The notes beneath the pieces were generated by a model that was given only the letters and a program-made list of their open reading frames with translations, searched no databases and was not told where the DNA came from. Shown in pieces: positions 23,224-35,500 of a DNA stretch of 64,000 nt. The stretch spans positions 445,830,619 to 445,894,618 of the forward strand of contig OZ010786.1 of assembly GCA_963932465.1 (NCBI GenBank). The letters are read 5' to 3'. Origin of the DNA: Maratus speciosus. Taxonomy: Eukaryota > Arthropoda > Arachnida > Araneae > Salticidae. The translations under genes and the position numbers were made by a program. The stretch's first letter is position 1. Each line of letters starts with the position of its first letter.

Positions 23224-24709
23224 TAATTATTTACTTATTCAGTCTTTCTCTCATTTCAAAAAAAAAAAAAAAAAATCAACTGCGGAAAAAACCCCCTACT
23301 TAGTTTATTCCAATTATCTGTAGTGATTCGACCACCTCGCTGTAAAAAAGTAAGATATAGTATTTTTACGAAAATTTCATATTTTGAAATGAGATTATGC
23401 TTCGAATAATTTCTAGATAGATTAAAGTTCTGGAGAAGAGATTAGATTCCGCATCTGTTAGTGGGCTATATTGAGTAGTATATTTAGGATTTGTATAAAT
23501 TAACAATTAAAGTTAGATTTCAATGAACAAACGTGTGATTAACATGTATCAACATCATTTCATACATAAAACAATTTTTAAAAAATTGTACGACTCAAAT
23601 TCCACTTTTTTAAACACTTTCCAACATAGTTCAAAAGTATTTATGAATTCGGTTTGTCTCTCTGCCGTATGTTTGCCATCTGTCCTTGCTCTAACTCGCT
23701 TAAATATACTCGGATTGGCGAGCAATTTATATACTTTATTACGGTTTGATATGACATGCTCGGGTATGAAAATGCAGCGTGTAGCATTTATAGTCCGTTT
23801 TTGGGGTCATTCAAAAGAATTCCGTCTATGGGGAAAAATCGTATGCTGTGTATTTCACACGATGACAGGTTATTTCAAAGATACGGAAATTGATATGAAT
23901 TACTGATGTTCACTACAAAAAATTTAGTATAGAATATGGTCTGCATAGCATTTATTGTTCATTTACAGGGACACAAGAATATTGTTTACATTACTGTCTA
24001 TTCACTATAATTGCTGGCAGTGCGTTTTCAGTTTCAGTACCCTTTTTAAGATTTAACTAATTTTCTGCCTATTATGGTATCTATAAATGCTATAATAAAT
24101 CATAAACAGGGCATAACAAAAGATCTCTAGCAAATTCCTGTATATTAGAAGAAATTGCTGTAGATGAATTTTTAATTGTGCTTTGTGTTCCTTAACTGAA
24201 CTAAATTTTAGCATACTGTGTAGTATATATATGCTAATTTATAGATCGTATACAGGACTTCACGAACGAATTCTGAAATTTTTCCAACTGTTGATGGCAA
24301 TTCATGAAATTGCGATTTGAAATGCGTTGTGCCTTTTCCAAATGGTTTACTTAGAAACCATCTATCACCTTAATAAGCGATGGAGTTTTGTTAACGTATT
24401 TGTAAGTGTTGGAATGTGTTTCATAATCTATCTTGAAGCACGATTTTTTTTTCTAGTTTAAATTTTATCTTCCATGCTAGAGACTGTCATAACCTATTTT
24501 TCTAGCTATTAAAAATACACACACACATACTTTTACTGTTAGAAACAAATTATTTTTATTGTTGTTTGTCAGTAGAAAATTTCGCTTCAAAATAGACGCG
24601 TGATATGTGATTTAGGTAAAAGAGGTAATGAAGTTATATAAAAAACAGTTTCTCTATAGAATGTATAAGGGAAAAAAATTAATCCAAAACTTTGAGAGTT
24701 ACTACTAAC
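23224..24709. other. remainder of intron 1, no gene supported
   Basis: The longest open frame here (23523-23906, plus strand, 127 codons) has no recognisable domain and lies inside the intron on the opposite strand. A short A-run is at about 23259-23275. Confidence 0.4.
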
Positions 24710-25266
24710 CTGTCAACAAGAGTATCAGCGCTACAGACACTGTCAAAATCACATATACAAGCTTTGCCATCTTTCTTAATTAGTACGTTAGTAAGTTTCA
24801 GATCTAGATGATTCAGGTTTTTCCCATGAATATATCCTACTCCGCTCACGATGTCATGCAGATAGCCTTTCAATACTTTAAATATTTTTGGTTTTTGTAC
24901 AAAATCGTCATCCTCCAACTTGTTACTCAGACTCCCCTGGCACAAAGGACTGAAGAATACAGTCGTTGGAGCATCAATAAAACATACTTTCCCAAGCAGT
25001 GGAAGTATATATTCGCTTTTCAGCTTAGGCCAAACATCAGTTTCACTATTTGTAGTGCAGCTGTTCAATACAATTTTAGCTGCCGCTTTCGATGACTTGC
25101 GTTTGTTTTCGATTTCTATTACTTCACCAAAAGAACCTTTTCCAATCGTTTGGCCACATTCATATCCATAAGATTCAAGCAGATTTCTAGTTGTTTTTAC
25201 TGCAAGATCTCGATAAACTTCTTCGTTGATGATCTTTTTTTCAACGGCACGAGCTATTAAATCCAT
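24710..25266 (-). CDS. exon 1 of a divergent protein-kinase-like gene (N-lobe to activation segment)
   Basis: The gene encodes a protein of the eukaryotic kinase fold, presumably cytosolic, with no signal peptide or membrane segment in this exon. The glycine loop GKGSFGEV is at residues 42-49, the ATP-binding Lys is in AAAK (64), and a likely helix-C Glu is at 75. The catalytic loop HLDLKLTN (153-160) keeps D155, K157 and N160 but has Leu where HRD kinases have Arg. The metal-binding motif reads DFD (173-175) in place of DFG. The exon ends GACAG|GTTAGT in phase 2. The joined exons give at least 394 residues. The start is the first ATG of the open frame. The catalytic Asp, Lys, Asn and DFx Asp are all present, so activity is possible but unproven. 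I cannot name a family. HLD loops occur in Mos-type and some other kinases. The long introns and clean frame argue for a host gene rather than a transposon. Confidence 0.78.
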
Positions 25267-25817
25267 TTTTAATAATTTCTAGTCGTTTATATACGTATTT
25301 ATGTAACTTTTAAAACAAGCAACAGCAGTTTCAAGCTAATCACAGTGGCTTTTTTTAGAGCAGTGATAATGTTAGGAAAATCATTGTTTGATGCGTTTTT
25401 GTTTCCTATTGTTGACACTATATTTTACAACAATACAATATTCTCAAAATTCGATTTCAGTATTAAAAATACATTGTCATAAAATTGAATAATACGTTAT
25501 ATTGTTGAATGCAACCATATGGCTATACATTGATAAGTGCAACAATATAAAAATGTAAACAAAGCTTCCATAGGCATGAAGTGTAATCAGTAAAAACTCC
25601 CCCATCCGCACAATACTTGGAACAAAGCTGTGTGGATGAGTGGTCTTCTACTGTACATAGTTTTTCATAAATGTGTTTCATTTTAAAGCGTGTTATTTTT
25701 ATCTATCACTTCGAAACAAGCGAGAAATAGACTTATTCTTGCATATGTGTTGTATATATATTTATATCTCATTTTCCGTCATTTTTGACAAGCTAAATTT
25801 CTAGTATCCATATGATA
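25267..25817. other. 5' flank of the kinase gene
   Basis: AT-rich sequence upstream of the ATG. The 5' UTR and promoter presumably lie here, but I cannot place a start site. Confidence 0.35.
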
Positions 25818-26152
25818 TTAAGGGGACGGTGGACGTTAAATTATTTTTTTTTAAATTTTCATCATAGCAATATGAAATTTTGTGCATATATACATTTCAC
25901 CAAAAGCATATAGAACACCTTAAAAATTTTTTTCAATCTTATTAAAATTTTTAAATTTTTTAAAAAATTTAAAATTTTTAAACGAAATTTTAAAATGCTA
26001 CTTGCGTCTTAATTTTTGAGATATTTTCTCGATTTTGCATTTTAATCACTTAAAACTCTATTACAAACAGATTTGTGTAAGATTTTTTTAATCTCTTGAA
26101 TAGTTAATATTTTGCAGATTTTTTTCTAAATTCCATATCGATTTTCATCAAA

Positions 26153-27648
26153 ATTTTGCCTTTTAATAAGTAAAAAATCAAATTTGACTATCTTAATGAA
26201 GACGTTTTTTAAAAAGCTTACACAGTTTCTTTGTAAACATTATCAGGATACTTCCTTATCAATTTCATAAATATTGATCAAAAATTAAGACGCAAGGGGC
26301 ATTTCAAAAATCTAAAAACGCTGAAAAATTAGTTTTGAGAAAAACAGGTTTAAAGTATACAAATACACTTACCTTTATTATTTACTTTTTAAAAGCTTCA
26401 TAAATGATATTTTAATAGGAAAAAACTGTTTTGATACTATTATACCACAGAAATAGACCTTTTTTTACAATATCACAATAAATAAGGCTTTAAAAAGGAT
26501 TTCGTTGAATTTTAAAAATTTTAAGAATTTTGCCTTTTAATAAGTAAAAAATCAAATTTGACTATCTTAATGAAGACGTTTTTTAAAAAACTTACACAGT
26601 TTCTTTGTAAACATTATCAGGATACGTCCTTATCAATTTCATAAATATTGATCAAAAATTAAGACGCAAGGGGCATTTCAAAAATCTAAAAATGCTGAAA
26701 AATAAGTTTTGAGAAAAACAGGTTTAAAGTATACAAATACACTTACCTTTATTATTAACTTTTTAAAAGCTTCATAAATGATATTTTAATAGGAAAAAAC
26801 TGTTTTGATACTATTATACCACAGAAATAGACCTTTTTTTACAATATCACAATAAATAAGGCTTTAAAAAGGATTTCGTTGAATTTTAAAAATTTTAAGA
26901 ATTTTGCCTTTTAATAAATAAAAAATCAAATTTGACTATCTTAATGAAGACGTTTTTTAAAAAACTTACACAGTTTCTTTGTAAACATTATCAGGATACT
27001 TCCTTATCAATTTCATAAATATTGATCAAAAATTAAGACACAAGGGGCATTTCAAAAATCTAAAAACGCTGAAAAATAAGTTTTTAGAAAAACAGGTTTA
27101 AAATATACAAATACACTTACCTTTATTATTTACTTTTTAAAAGCTTCATAAATGATATTTTAATAGGAAAAAACTGTTTTGATACTATTATACCACAGAA
27201 ATAGAACTTTTTTTACAATATCACAATAAATAAGGCTTTAAAAAGGATTTCGTTGAATTTTAAAAATTTTAAGAATTTTGCCTTTTAATAAGTAAAAAAT
27301 CAAATTTGACTATCTTAATGAAGACGTTTTTTAAAAAGCTTACACAATTTCTTTGTAAACATTATCAGGATACTTCCTTATCAATTTCATAAATATTGAT
27401 CAAAAATTAAGACGCAAGGGGTATTTCAAAAATCTGAAAACGCTGAAAAATTAGTTTTGAGAAAAACAGGTTTAAAGTATATAAATACACTTACCTTTAT
27501 TATTTACTTCTTAAAAGCTTCATAAATGATATTTTAATAGGAAAAAACTGTTTTGATACTATTATACCACAAAAATAGACCTTTTTTTACAATATCACAA
27601 TCAATAAGGCTTTAAAAAGGATTTCGTTGAATTTTAAAAATTCGATGC
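26153..27648. repeat. four tandem 374-bp satellite units
   Basis: Starts at 26153, 26527, 26901 and 27275 (ATTTTGCCTTTTAATAA) give an exact 374-bp period three times over. The units differ at only a few positions by eye. Each contains AAGACGCAAGGGGCATTTC and CTATTATACCACAGAAATAG. There is no coding frame. Confidence 0.95.
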
Positions 27649-27934
27649 AATTTCATATAATTAGTGTGTATGTACTGATAAGTAAAATTTTTTACTAAAA
27701 TACACAAGTATTGTTATTTTTATCTTTCTTACAACCGACTACAGTATGCTTTTGTAATAATTTTTTTAATTCAGTTGTAATTTTCTTTCTCATTGATTTA
27801 TGGAGTAGGTAATAAATTGCCGAATGTTGTTCGACCATCACCATCATGTGTTCTTCATTCATTTCATTAATTTTAAAATACATATATTATATTCATTTAA
27901 AATACATGCCTTGCACTCATTTTATTTAAAATAC

Positions 27935-28550
27935 CCCCCCCCCCCCCTTCAAAAAAAAAAAAACCTGAAAGAAATAAAATTATAAACCAAAATATTTTAT
28001 TTCAACATCAAAGCATTGTTTCTGATTTAGACTTCTGAAAAATAAAGGTGAGTAAAAAATGCTATTTGCATTTTTTTGCAAATGCTAAAATTTACTGTGT
28101 AAATGTTTTCAGTAAAATACTGTTTAGTACATATATATATAAAATAATTTGGCAATACTTTGTACAAAGAAAATCCACGGCTTTACTAACCCCGCCCCTC
28201 AAAAAAAAAAGTAACATTCCAGAAACATATCATTATAAAATCTTCAAATTACTGGAAATGTTTTCAGTAAAATAGTCTTTAGTACATATATACATATAAT
28301 GTTTAGTTATATATATTTAAAATGATTTGGCAATACTCTGTACAAAGAAAATCCATCGCTTTTACAACCCCCCCCCCCCCCCACCACCACCAACAACAAC
28401 AACAAAAAAAAACACTACAGATTTATGTAGCATTCCAAAAACATTCCATAACAAAGTCTAAAAATTATCGTAAATATTTTCGGTATATATAAAATGATTT
28501 GGCAATATCTTGTACAAAAAAAATTCATGGCTTTACTAACCCCGCCCATC

Positions 28551-28586
<36 letters not shown>

Positions 28587-29160
28587 AGAAGAAGAAGAAT
28601 GAAAGAAAAAGAAATATCAATAACCAAAAATTTACATTTGTACGTTGTCACTAAGATTGGCAATCTGCCAAGCGCATCTAAATAAACTCCGCTCATCCCT
28701 ATTATGATAAAATCAAAGCACACTTGACACATGTGCGAGAGCGCAGAGGGTCTTGCCTTCTGAAAACAAACAGTACTGTAAAGGTTTTCCGTAACTAAAC
28801 ACACAAATATATATAAATGATTTGGCAATACCTTGTACAAAGAAAATCCATGACATTACTAACTCTCACCCCCCCCCCCCCCCCCGAAAAAAAAGAAAAA
28901 GAAATTTCAAACCAAAAAATTATATAAAGCATTGCTTTGTAATTCAGATTCGCGAAAAATAAAAGCTGCTATTGGAAAATATAAAACACTATTGGCAAAA
29001 ATTGCTTCCAGCTGGCATAAAAATACTGATTTATGAAAAATTCCAGAAACATTTGATTATAAATTCTTCAATTTTCAGTACATGTCTTCAGTAAAATAGA
29101 ATTTAGTATATGTAAACAAAAAAAAATTGATTCTGTAATACCCAATACAAAAAAAAACAA
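27935..29160. repeat. C-run/A-run repeats with a GGCAATACTTTGTACAAAG motif
   Basis: The motif GGCAATACTTTGTACAAAGA, followed by AAATCCAYGGCTTTACTAAC and a C-run plus A-run, occurs at about 28151, 28331, 28501 and 28824. Between these lie diverged AAATATTTTATT...CATTGTTTCTGA blocks. Long homopolymers create spurious open frames on both strands (for example around 28415-28840). Confidence 0.7.
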
Positions 29161-29221
29161 AAAAAAAAACCATACCTTTTTGTTCAAAGAAATCCGTTTA
29201 TTTTTTGTTTTTTTATTACAA

Positions 29222-31132
29222 CTAAAATCCACCAGCGTGATAAGTTTCACCTTCCTTTTTAGCAGTTTGATTATTTTTTTGTGATTTACAGATTTTTTTA
29301 CTATTCCTGCATTTCTTCCATTCAGTTGTGCACCTTTTTTTACTTTGATTAACACGACGTTTATCACGCCTTTCTGCTATGGATAAAGAGAGTGAATTTG
29401 CTTCTTCTTGCTCAAAACCTAAAGTATTCAAACATCCAAAATTAAATTCACTGATAGAAGAAATAACAGACATTTCTAAACGTTTTTTAGAAATAAAAAC
29501 TTCTTTGAGCAGTTGTTCCAAATTTTCCCGTGCACACTTTCATTAGCATTCTGCGTTTTACCAGAAATGCATCTTGCAAGTAACTCATTACTGGCTAAAC
29601 GTTGATATACGGGCAATATCTTGCAAAGTACATCCTGCGATAACTTGGTTTTCATCAGTTTATGCGATTTTGGTTTTTCTTTACAAGCAAGCGCCCGCTG
29701 GTAAAAACACCACGATGCCACACCAGTCGGACATTTAGAATGTTTTGGTGATTCGTCTGTGGAAGAGCAATGAAACAATGTGGCATAAATTGCTGTTTTC
29801 ATCTTTTCTAGATCTGGAACATTGTCCTTTATAGCTTTCCTATAAAAATTAGTTAATTTTACAATAGTGTCTTCTTTCAGACTACCTTCTTTGCGTCCAC
29901 CAATAGTTATGCCTTTGCTTCTCCACTCCTTGACTTTGTTGCGAAGCCCGGTTCCCAATCTCTTTGCTACATGATTAATGCACTCTTCTTTAGTGATTTT
30001 GACGCCTCTACCATAAACATTCATTTCCACTAAATGCTGGTATGTTTTTGCATCCCCATCAGAAAGCATACTGATATACCTCATTCCACAATTATTTATT
30101 GATCTTTTCCATATAACTTCAGCTGCCGCCATCTCCATTGCATTAGATGAACCTGTGTAATTCTGAGAACAATCACACTTATGGCCAGAAAACCAAATAC
30201 TAAATTCTGCAGTACCTTCGCCAAGATCTCTCTTTGCGGTGACACATTCCGGGCAGTATTTCGAAAGAATCTTGTAATCGATTACTAGCCCAGTCATTAT
30301 ATCTATTACGAGACCAATCCCATACAGTGATGTATGCCCGCGCTTTTGCCAGGTCCCATCATAAGAAACGGTGATATCCAAAATATCCTGGTCTGCAACA
30401 CTATCGAATTCTTCGTGCTTTTTCCGCACCACATTTCGGGCAACTTGAAGAATGCCATTCTTAAAAGTTTGTCGCTCGGTATACAAACTGCGTAAACATT
30501 TTGAAAAAGTTTTTTTTATCCATTGCATGGATTCCATTAGCCATAGAAAAAACTTCTATAGCTGCATGACCTTTTCCAATTTTTAAAAAGGCTTCAACAA
30601 GTTTTTTATTAGCATCAAAGCACTTTTCATTCTCGCTTGCTCGAGGTCTTGAAAATATGGAGCTGAACACCTTGTCACATTCTCTGCATATTAACTGAAT
30701 TTTAGAAGCATATCCATATGCTCCCTTGGATATCACATCTAAGGAATTATTGCAACAAACATCACACTTTACATTGCAAAGAAGGTCAGACCACATGCCA
30801 CTGTTCATAAAAACATATGATGCATTTTCCTGTAATTTTTCAGGATGTAAAATGTTTTCAAAACTAACATTTAATTTTCGTTCACTGGTAGTACTTGCTG
30901 CCTGATCGAATTTACTGACGGCAAAACTTGTACTGGCTTCTACTGGTAAATCAACTATATTGTTCTTTGTAGCATGTTCAATTGAAATTTCACTGTTTTC
31001 AAGTTCATTGTCATTTGCAGAAACATCAGTTTTCCCAGATGACCATCGTTTCTGAAGTTTAGAGAGACATTGAAGTTTCTTCTTCGATGGTCTGGATTTA
31101 GGCTTGTGATATCGCCCACTAATTGCATGCAT
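29222..31132 (-). pseudogene. Mutator-like (PF20700-type) transposase, two frameshifts
   Basis: The protein would move a DNA transposon. It reads from ATG 31132 in one frame to about 30510, shifts at an A-run (T-run at 30509-30517 on the plus strand), continues to about 29515, and shifts again to a stop at 29222. The N-terminal third has CDVC and CREC cysteine pairs followed by an N-K-L-V-A-like helix. The central part has SYDGTWQKRGHTSLYG and LSDGDAKTYQ, which I take to carry catalytic Asp residues, then ECINHVAKRLGTGLR and CPTGVASWCF, all hallmarks of this family. The C-terminus is basic (RRDKRRVNQSKKR). Two homopolymer shifts mean it is not functional as read. Sequencing error at the runs is an alternative explanation. 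Confidence 0.8.
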
Positions 31133-31424
31133 TATGCAGAATATTATACACTAAAACTTTGTATAAATTGTAGTTTCTAGTTCTGAAAAGAACTTTTTAT
31201 CTATCAAAAACAATGGCAGAAAATTATCCAAATCTTGATAGCAAAAAAAAATCACATGTAACGCTTAAAAATCGCCGATAAAATGGTAAACAGACAGCCG
31301 AGTGCAGTTTCGGTTACAGTTAATGTACGCGGTTACAAAATTATTAAAATATTAATTTTGAAAATTACAAAAAAACTGATTTACAAATGTTGAAAAATGT
31401 TTGTTTACATTTTTTGTGATAGTT

Positions 31425-31748
31425 AAAGGGCCAAAAAATTGTTTGTGTACAAAATTCAAACGCTTGTAACTTTGCGAAAAAGTGTCGCATCTGCATGCGG
31501 TTTTTCGCAATCGGCTCAGAACAAACTGGAGAATAATAATATGCAAAAAAATTTTTTTTTGATTTTTGGGTCGATTTTGCTGAAATAAAGGGCCAAAAAA
31601 TTGTTTGTGTACAAAATTCAAACGCTTGTAACTTTGCGAAAAATAATCGCATCTGGATGCGGTTTTTCGCAAATGGCTCAGAACAAACTGGAGAATAATA
31701 ATATGCACAAAAGAAATTCGATTTTTGGGTCGTTTGTGCTCAAATAAA
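31425..31748. repeat. two tandem 162-bp units in the subterminal region
   Basis: AAAGGGCCAAAAAATTGTTT starts at about 31425 and again at about 31587. Each is followed by CAAACGCTTGTAACTTTGCG and CAGAACAAACTGGAGAATAA. They lie just inside the right end of the 5.9-kb TTAA element, the usual place for transposase-binding repeats. Open frames here are repeat artefacts. Confidence 0.85.
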
Positions 31749-32085
31749 GGTCTACTGTCCCCTTAAGCATTATACAGGATGCTGCGGAATTCAACCGACA
31801 AATGGAGAGGGGTGAAAGTAGGCATCAAGGAGAAGGGAAATTTACCATAAAGCATAGGGCCTCTAACACGTATTTAATCAAAAATACAGAGTGTTCTACC
31901 CTATTTCAATTTTTTTTCACGATAATAACTTTCAGAAAACTGAAGTATATTATAATAAATCTTTTGATAGACATTCTCACCTTTCTTTTAAATGTAAAAA
32001 TCTAAAAAAAAGTATTATATGTTTTCATTTAACGCCCCTGCAGTGTGTACTTGGCGCTCCAAATTTTAGACTTTGATTACCAGTT

Positions 32086-32499
32086 TATCAGATACACAAT
32101 AAAACATGTGATTCAAATCTATAAAGGTAAGTAAAACATACTTACCGATCCAAGGTAAGCCGCCTTCTTTAGAATCAGAACTTATTGATTCCAGGATAGA
32201 TTCGGCAATTAAAAATAATTCACTCGAATAGTCGTAAATGAAGTAAACATCTCTTTCATTTTAGATTATTTATATGGCTAACTTATACAAAAGAATATTT
32301 ACATTATATACATAAGATGAATTAATTTCGAATTCGGTTTGATGGGGGAAAAAAACCCACATCTCAAAATCGTTCTTCTTTTGTTCTACAAAACAAAAAG
32401 TTTCTGTTGCCAAACGACAAAAATAAATAGTCCTCATTCGAAGGGAAAATGTCCATGGAGGTCGGGAGAAAATGTCCGTGGAGGTCATGTTTTGTAATA
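32086..32499 (-). repeat. 3' LTR of the BEL element
   Basis: This 414-bp repeat matches 37284-37739. Read on the minus strand it begins TATTACAAAACATGACCTCC and ends ...GTGTATCTGATA, so the termini are TAT...ATA rather than TG...CA. The polypurine tract abuts its 5' edge. Confidence 0.9.
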
Positions 32500-32513
32500 T
32501 CCTCCCACCTTTG
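32500..32513 (-). other. polypurine tract
   Basis: The minus strand reads AAAGGTGGGAGGA immediately before the 3' LTR, the expected primer site for plus-strand DNA synthesis. Confidence 0.8.
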
Positions 32514-32540
32514 AGGTTCAGGATGATGAAGCTCAAAACT

Positions 32541-35500
32541 TCATAGATTTAGTCGCTGCGACTGTTTCAGTTTTCTACCAGCTCGAGATCGTCGATTGTC
32601 ATCCTCAGGTATGGAAGACTGGTGCACAGGAGCAGGAGTGATATCCAGAGGATCAGCTACAGAAGGGGAATCTGAAGACACTGGCACAGGAGCACGAACG
32701 CTATCCAAAGGTTCAACTACGGAGACAGGATCTGATGACTCGGGCTCAGGAGCAGGAACAGAGACGTTATCCAAAGGTTCAACTACAGAGACAGGATCTG
32801 AAGACTCTAGCACAGGAGCAGGAACAGAATCGTCGTCTATAGGAGCAGGAATTCTGTCTACTAAAAAAGGAGGCCTTAGTTCATTATTGATTTCAAGAGG
32901 ATATAGTCTTTTAAGGGGTCTCAAAAAAGAAGCCGTTTGGTTTTAACTGTGGCTACCCGGAATTTTCCGTCTTTGCCGGGATATAGTTCTTCAATTTTTC
33001 CCAAAGGCCAATTAATACGTTTTGAATTATCATCCCCAATTAAGACAATATCGTCTTTTTTTAAGTCAGTTTCCCTATTTCTTCCCGCATTTTCTCGAAG
33101 TTGCCCCAGGTATTCTATTCTAAAGCGTTTTCTAAGATCTTCTCGGATTCTTTGCTGATAAGCAAATCTTTTTTTTCATTTTTGTTCAATCAAGTAGGTC
33201 AAATTCAGGAACTCTCGAATCTTTGATATCTTGCAAGAACATCGCGGGGGTAAGAGGGTCAAGATCATCATCATCTGCGATATATGTCAGCGGTCTAGAA
33301 TTGATTACACTTTCCGCGCCGCATAACACGGTGTATAATTCTTCATAATTTAGGCTGGCCTTTCTAAGCACTCTTCGTAAAATACCTTTTAACATTCCTA
33401 TCATGCGCTCAAAAAAACCTCCCCACCATGGAGCTGAAGGTGGATTAAATTTCCACTGTATTTTTCGTTCAATAGCAAAATTTTGCAAGCGTTCAAAATT
33501 TATAGACTTCAATTCTGATGATGCTTTCACTAGATTTCTTCCGTTATCAGAAATAATAATAGAGGGTCTCCCTCTTCTTGAGATAAATCTTCTCATAGCT
33601 AATAGAAGATTTTCCGTTGAAAGTGAAGATACCAATTCAAGATGAATTGCGCGAAATATGGCGCACGTAAAAAGAACTATCCAAACTTTCGAGCCATTTC
33701 TTAAAAATAACGGTCCGCATAAATCTAGACCAACACTTTCAAAAATTGAAGCATTTTTGACTCGTTCATCAGGGAGAGGGCAATAGGTGTCTCAGCAGGT
33801 GAGGCAGTGAATCGTCTACATGTCATGCAATTTTTTATAATTTTTCGAACTGTACGGCTGCATCTTAATACCCAAAATTGTTCGCGCAAAACTGACATTG
33901 CAATTTGTATTCCTGCATGAAAAAGTTCAATATGTTTTCTTCTTATGAGCGAATGGGTAATATTATGATCGAAAGGCAGAACTATCGGATACCGGAAAGA
34001 ATGGAGATCTTTTCGCATAGAGATTCGTGTTTTTACTCGAATTAGACCTTGCTCATCAGTAAAAGTCTGTAAAGAGGTATAACATGGTTTAGATTCACTT
34101 AATAAATACCTCTGAGCATATTTCAATACGACGTGTTCTGCGTGATTTATTTCCTCAAATGTTAAAATTTTCTCTAAATTTCGCTCATTCGGTATCTTTC
34201 TGATATTTCCAAAAAATCTGTACATCCAGGCAGTAACTTTTATCATTTTCAAATATGAAGATGTATTTTCATATAACTCAATTGAAGTTTGAGAGATATT
34301 TACTGCACTGACAACTGTCTTTCTTTTTTTCAGAGTTAATTATTTCAAAATCGGGATTCAAACTACTTTTTGGCCAAAATTCTTGAGGTTTTTTTCAATC
34401 AATCAGGTCCCTCCCACCAGAGGGATTGTTTAAGGGATTCTGAAAGTTTAGAAGCTGTTTCCTGCATAGAGGGAGGTGACTTTTTTAAGTGGTGTTGCAA
34501 AGTTGCTCCCAATAAATAGGGACTGCATGTAAGCCCGAAAACAACTCTTCGATGTTGGAAAATTTTCGTTTTTTCAGAATTTCCCTCCTTCCACCATAAA
34601 AACTTTAAAAATGCGCTGTCATTTTCATTTAAGCAAATCTGTAAAAATGCTTTTCTTATGTCTGATATTACACCAATTTTCTTCAATCGGAACCGATTTA
34701 TCAATGAAGGAATAAGTTCTACTAAATTGGGGCCTTTCAACAAACAATCGTTAATAGAGGGTGAGCCTTTTCCCCTAGCGGACCCATCAAAAACAGGCCG
34801 TATTCGGGTAGTGGAATTTTCTTTTATTACTGCTCTGTGTGGCAGAAAAAATTCAGCTTCCGTTCCTGGAATTGATTTGACTTCCTCAATAATGCCCTCT
34901 TGAAGCCACTCATTAAATACCGCTTCATAGGCAGCTAAATTGCCGGATTTCTTTAATGAATCTACGCAGTTTTTTAATCTACGTTCTGCAATTTTCCGAG
35001 CACTGGGGAGAGGGGGGTGACCAACAATCCATGGAAGACTAACCTGATAACGTCCTTCATTGTTTATATGAATATTTTTATTGAAATGTTCTTTTACGGT
35101 TTGTTCGAGTTCTAAACTAGACCCTTTGTCACCTGGATCAAGAATTCCTAAAGTGTCTAATCGCCATAAATCTGTGAGTTTTGCTTCATTTACATGTAAG
35201 GATAAAACAACTTTTGTGGAATCGTTTGTATCTTTTTCATTAGTTTTACCCATCAATGTCCACCCCAATTTGGTCTGTATAGCAGTTAAATTACTATCCA
35301 AGGATTTAATTTTCCCCGTTAATAACTTTCCATAAATATCTGCTCCGATAAGTAAACTTATTTCTTGGGCATTTGTAATTTTTTGCTTCCCTGTATATGC
35401 ATCGTAATCTGTGAATTTTATCCCATATTTTTTAGCTTCCTTTATCCAAGGCCCATTTTGTATTTTTGGAACCTCAGTACATATTTTGTCTTGATCATAG

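Larger units (their letters stand above)
25822..31762 (-). mobile_element. 5.9-kb TTAA-flanked DNA transposon with a broken transposase
   Basis: The left end is GGGGACGGTGGACGTTAAAT. The inverted right end is GGGGACAGTAGACCTTTATT. Both are flanked by TTAA (25818-25821, 31763-31766). The element holds a minus-strand transposase pseudogene 630 bp inside the right end, a 162-bp subterminal repeat pair, and on the left a 4 x 374-bp satellite and C/A-rich repeats. TTAA duplication is typical of piggyBac and Kolobok. The transposase belongs to the family Pfam calls Mutator-like (PF20700), which I associate tentatively with Kolobok-type elements. Ownership of the gene by these ends is inferred from its position. 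Confidence 0.7.

Noticed and set aside
23523..23906. 127-codon plus-strand open frame
   Set aside because: No recognisable domain, lies antisense inside a kinase intron, and has no splice or start context to support it. Probably chance.
26153..27648. CRISPR-like array
   Set aside because: Units are contiguous 374-bp repeats without unique spacers, in a eukaryotic genome. It is a satellite.
28415..28840. 141-codon minus-strand frame with a poly-Phe stretch
   Set aside because: The Phe run is a translated poly-A/T tract, and the rest is a translated C/A-run repeat.
31352..31708. 118- and 95-codon frames with repeated KLQAFEFCTQTIFWPF
   Set aside because: Translations of the 162-bp tandem pair. 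No independent support.
32596..32946. 116-codon plus-strand frame rich in S, G and T
   Set aside because: Antisense shadow of the repetitive C-terminal region of BEL pol.
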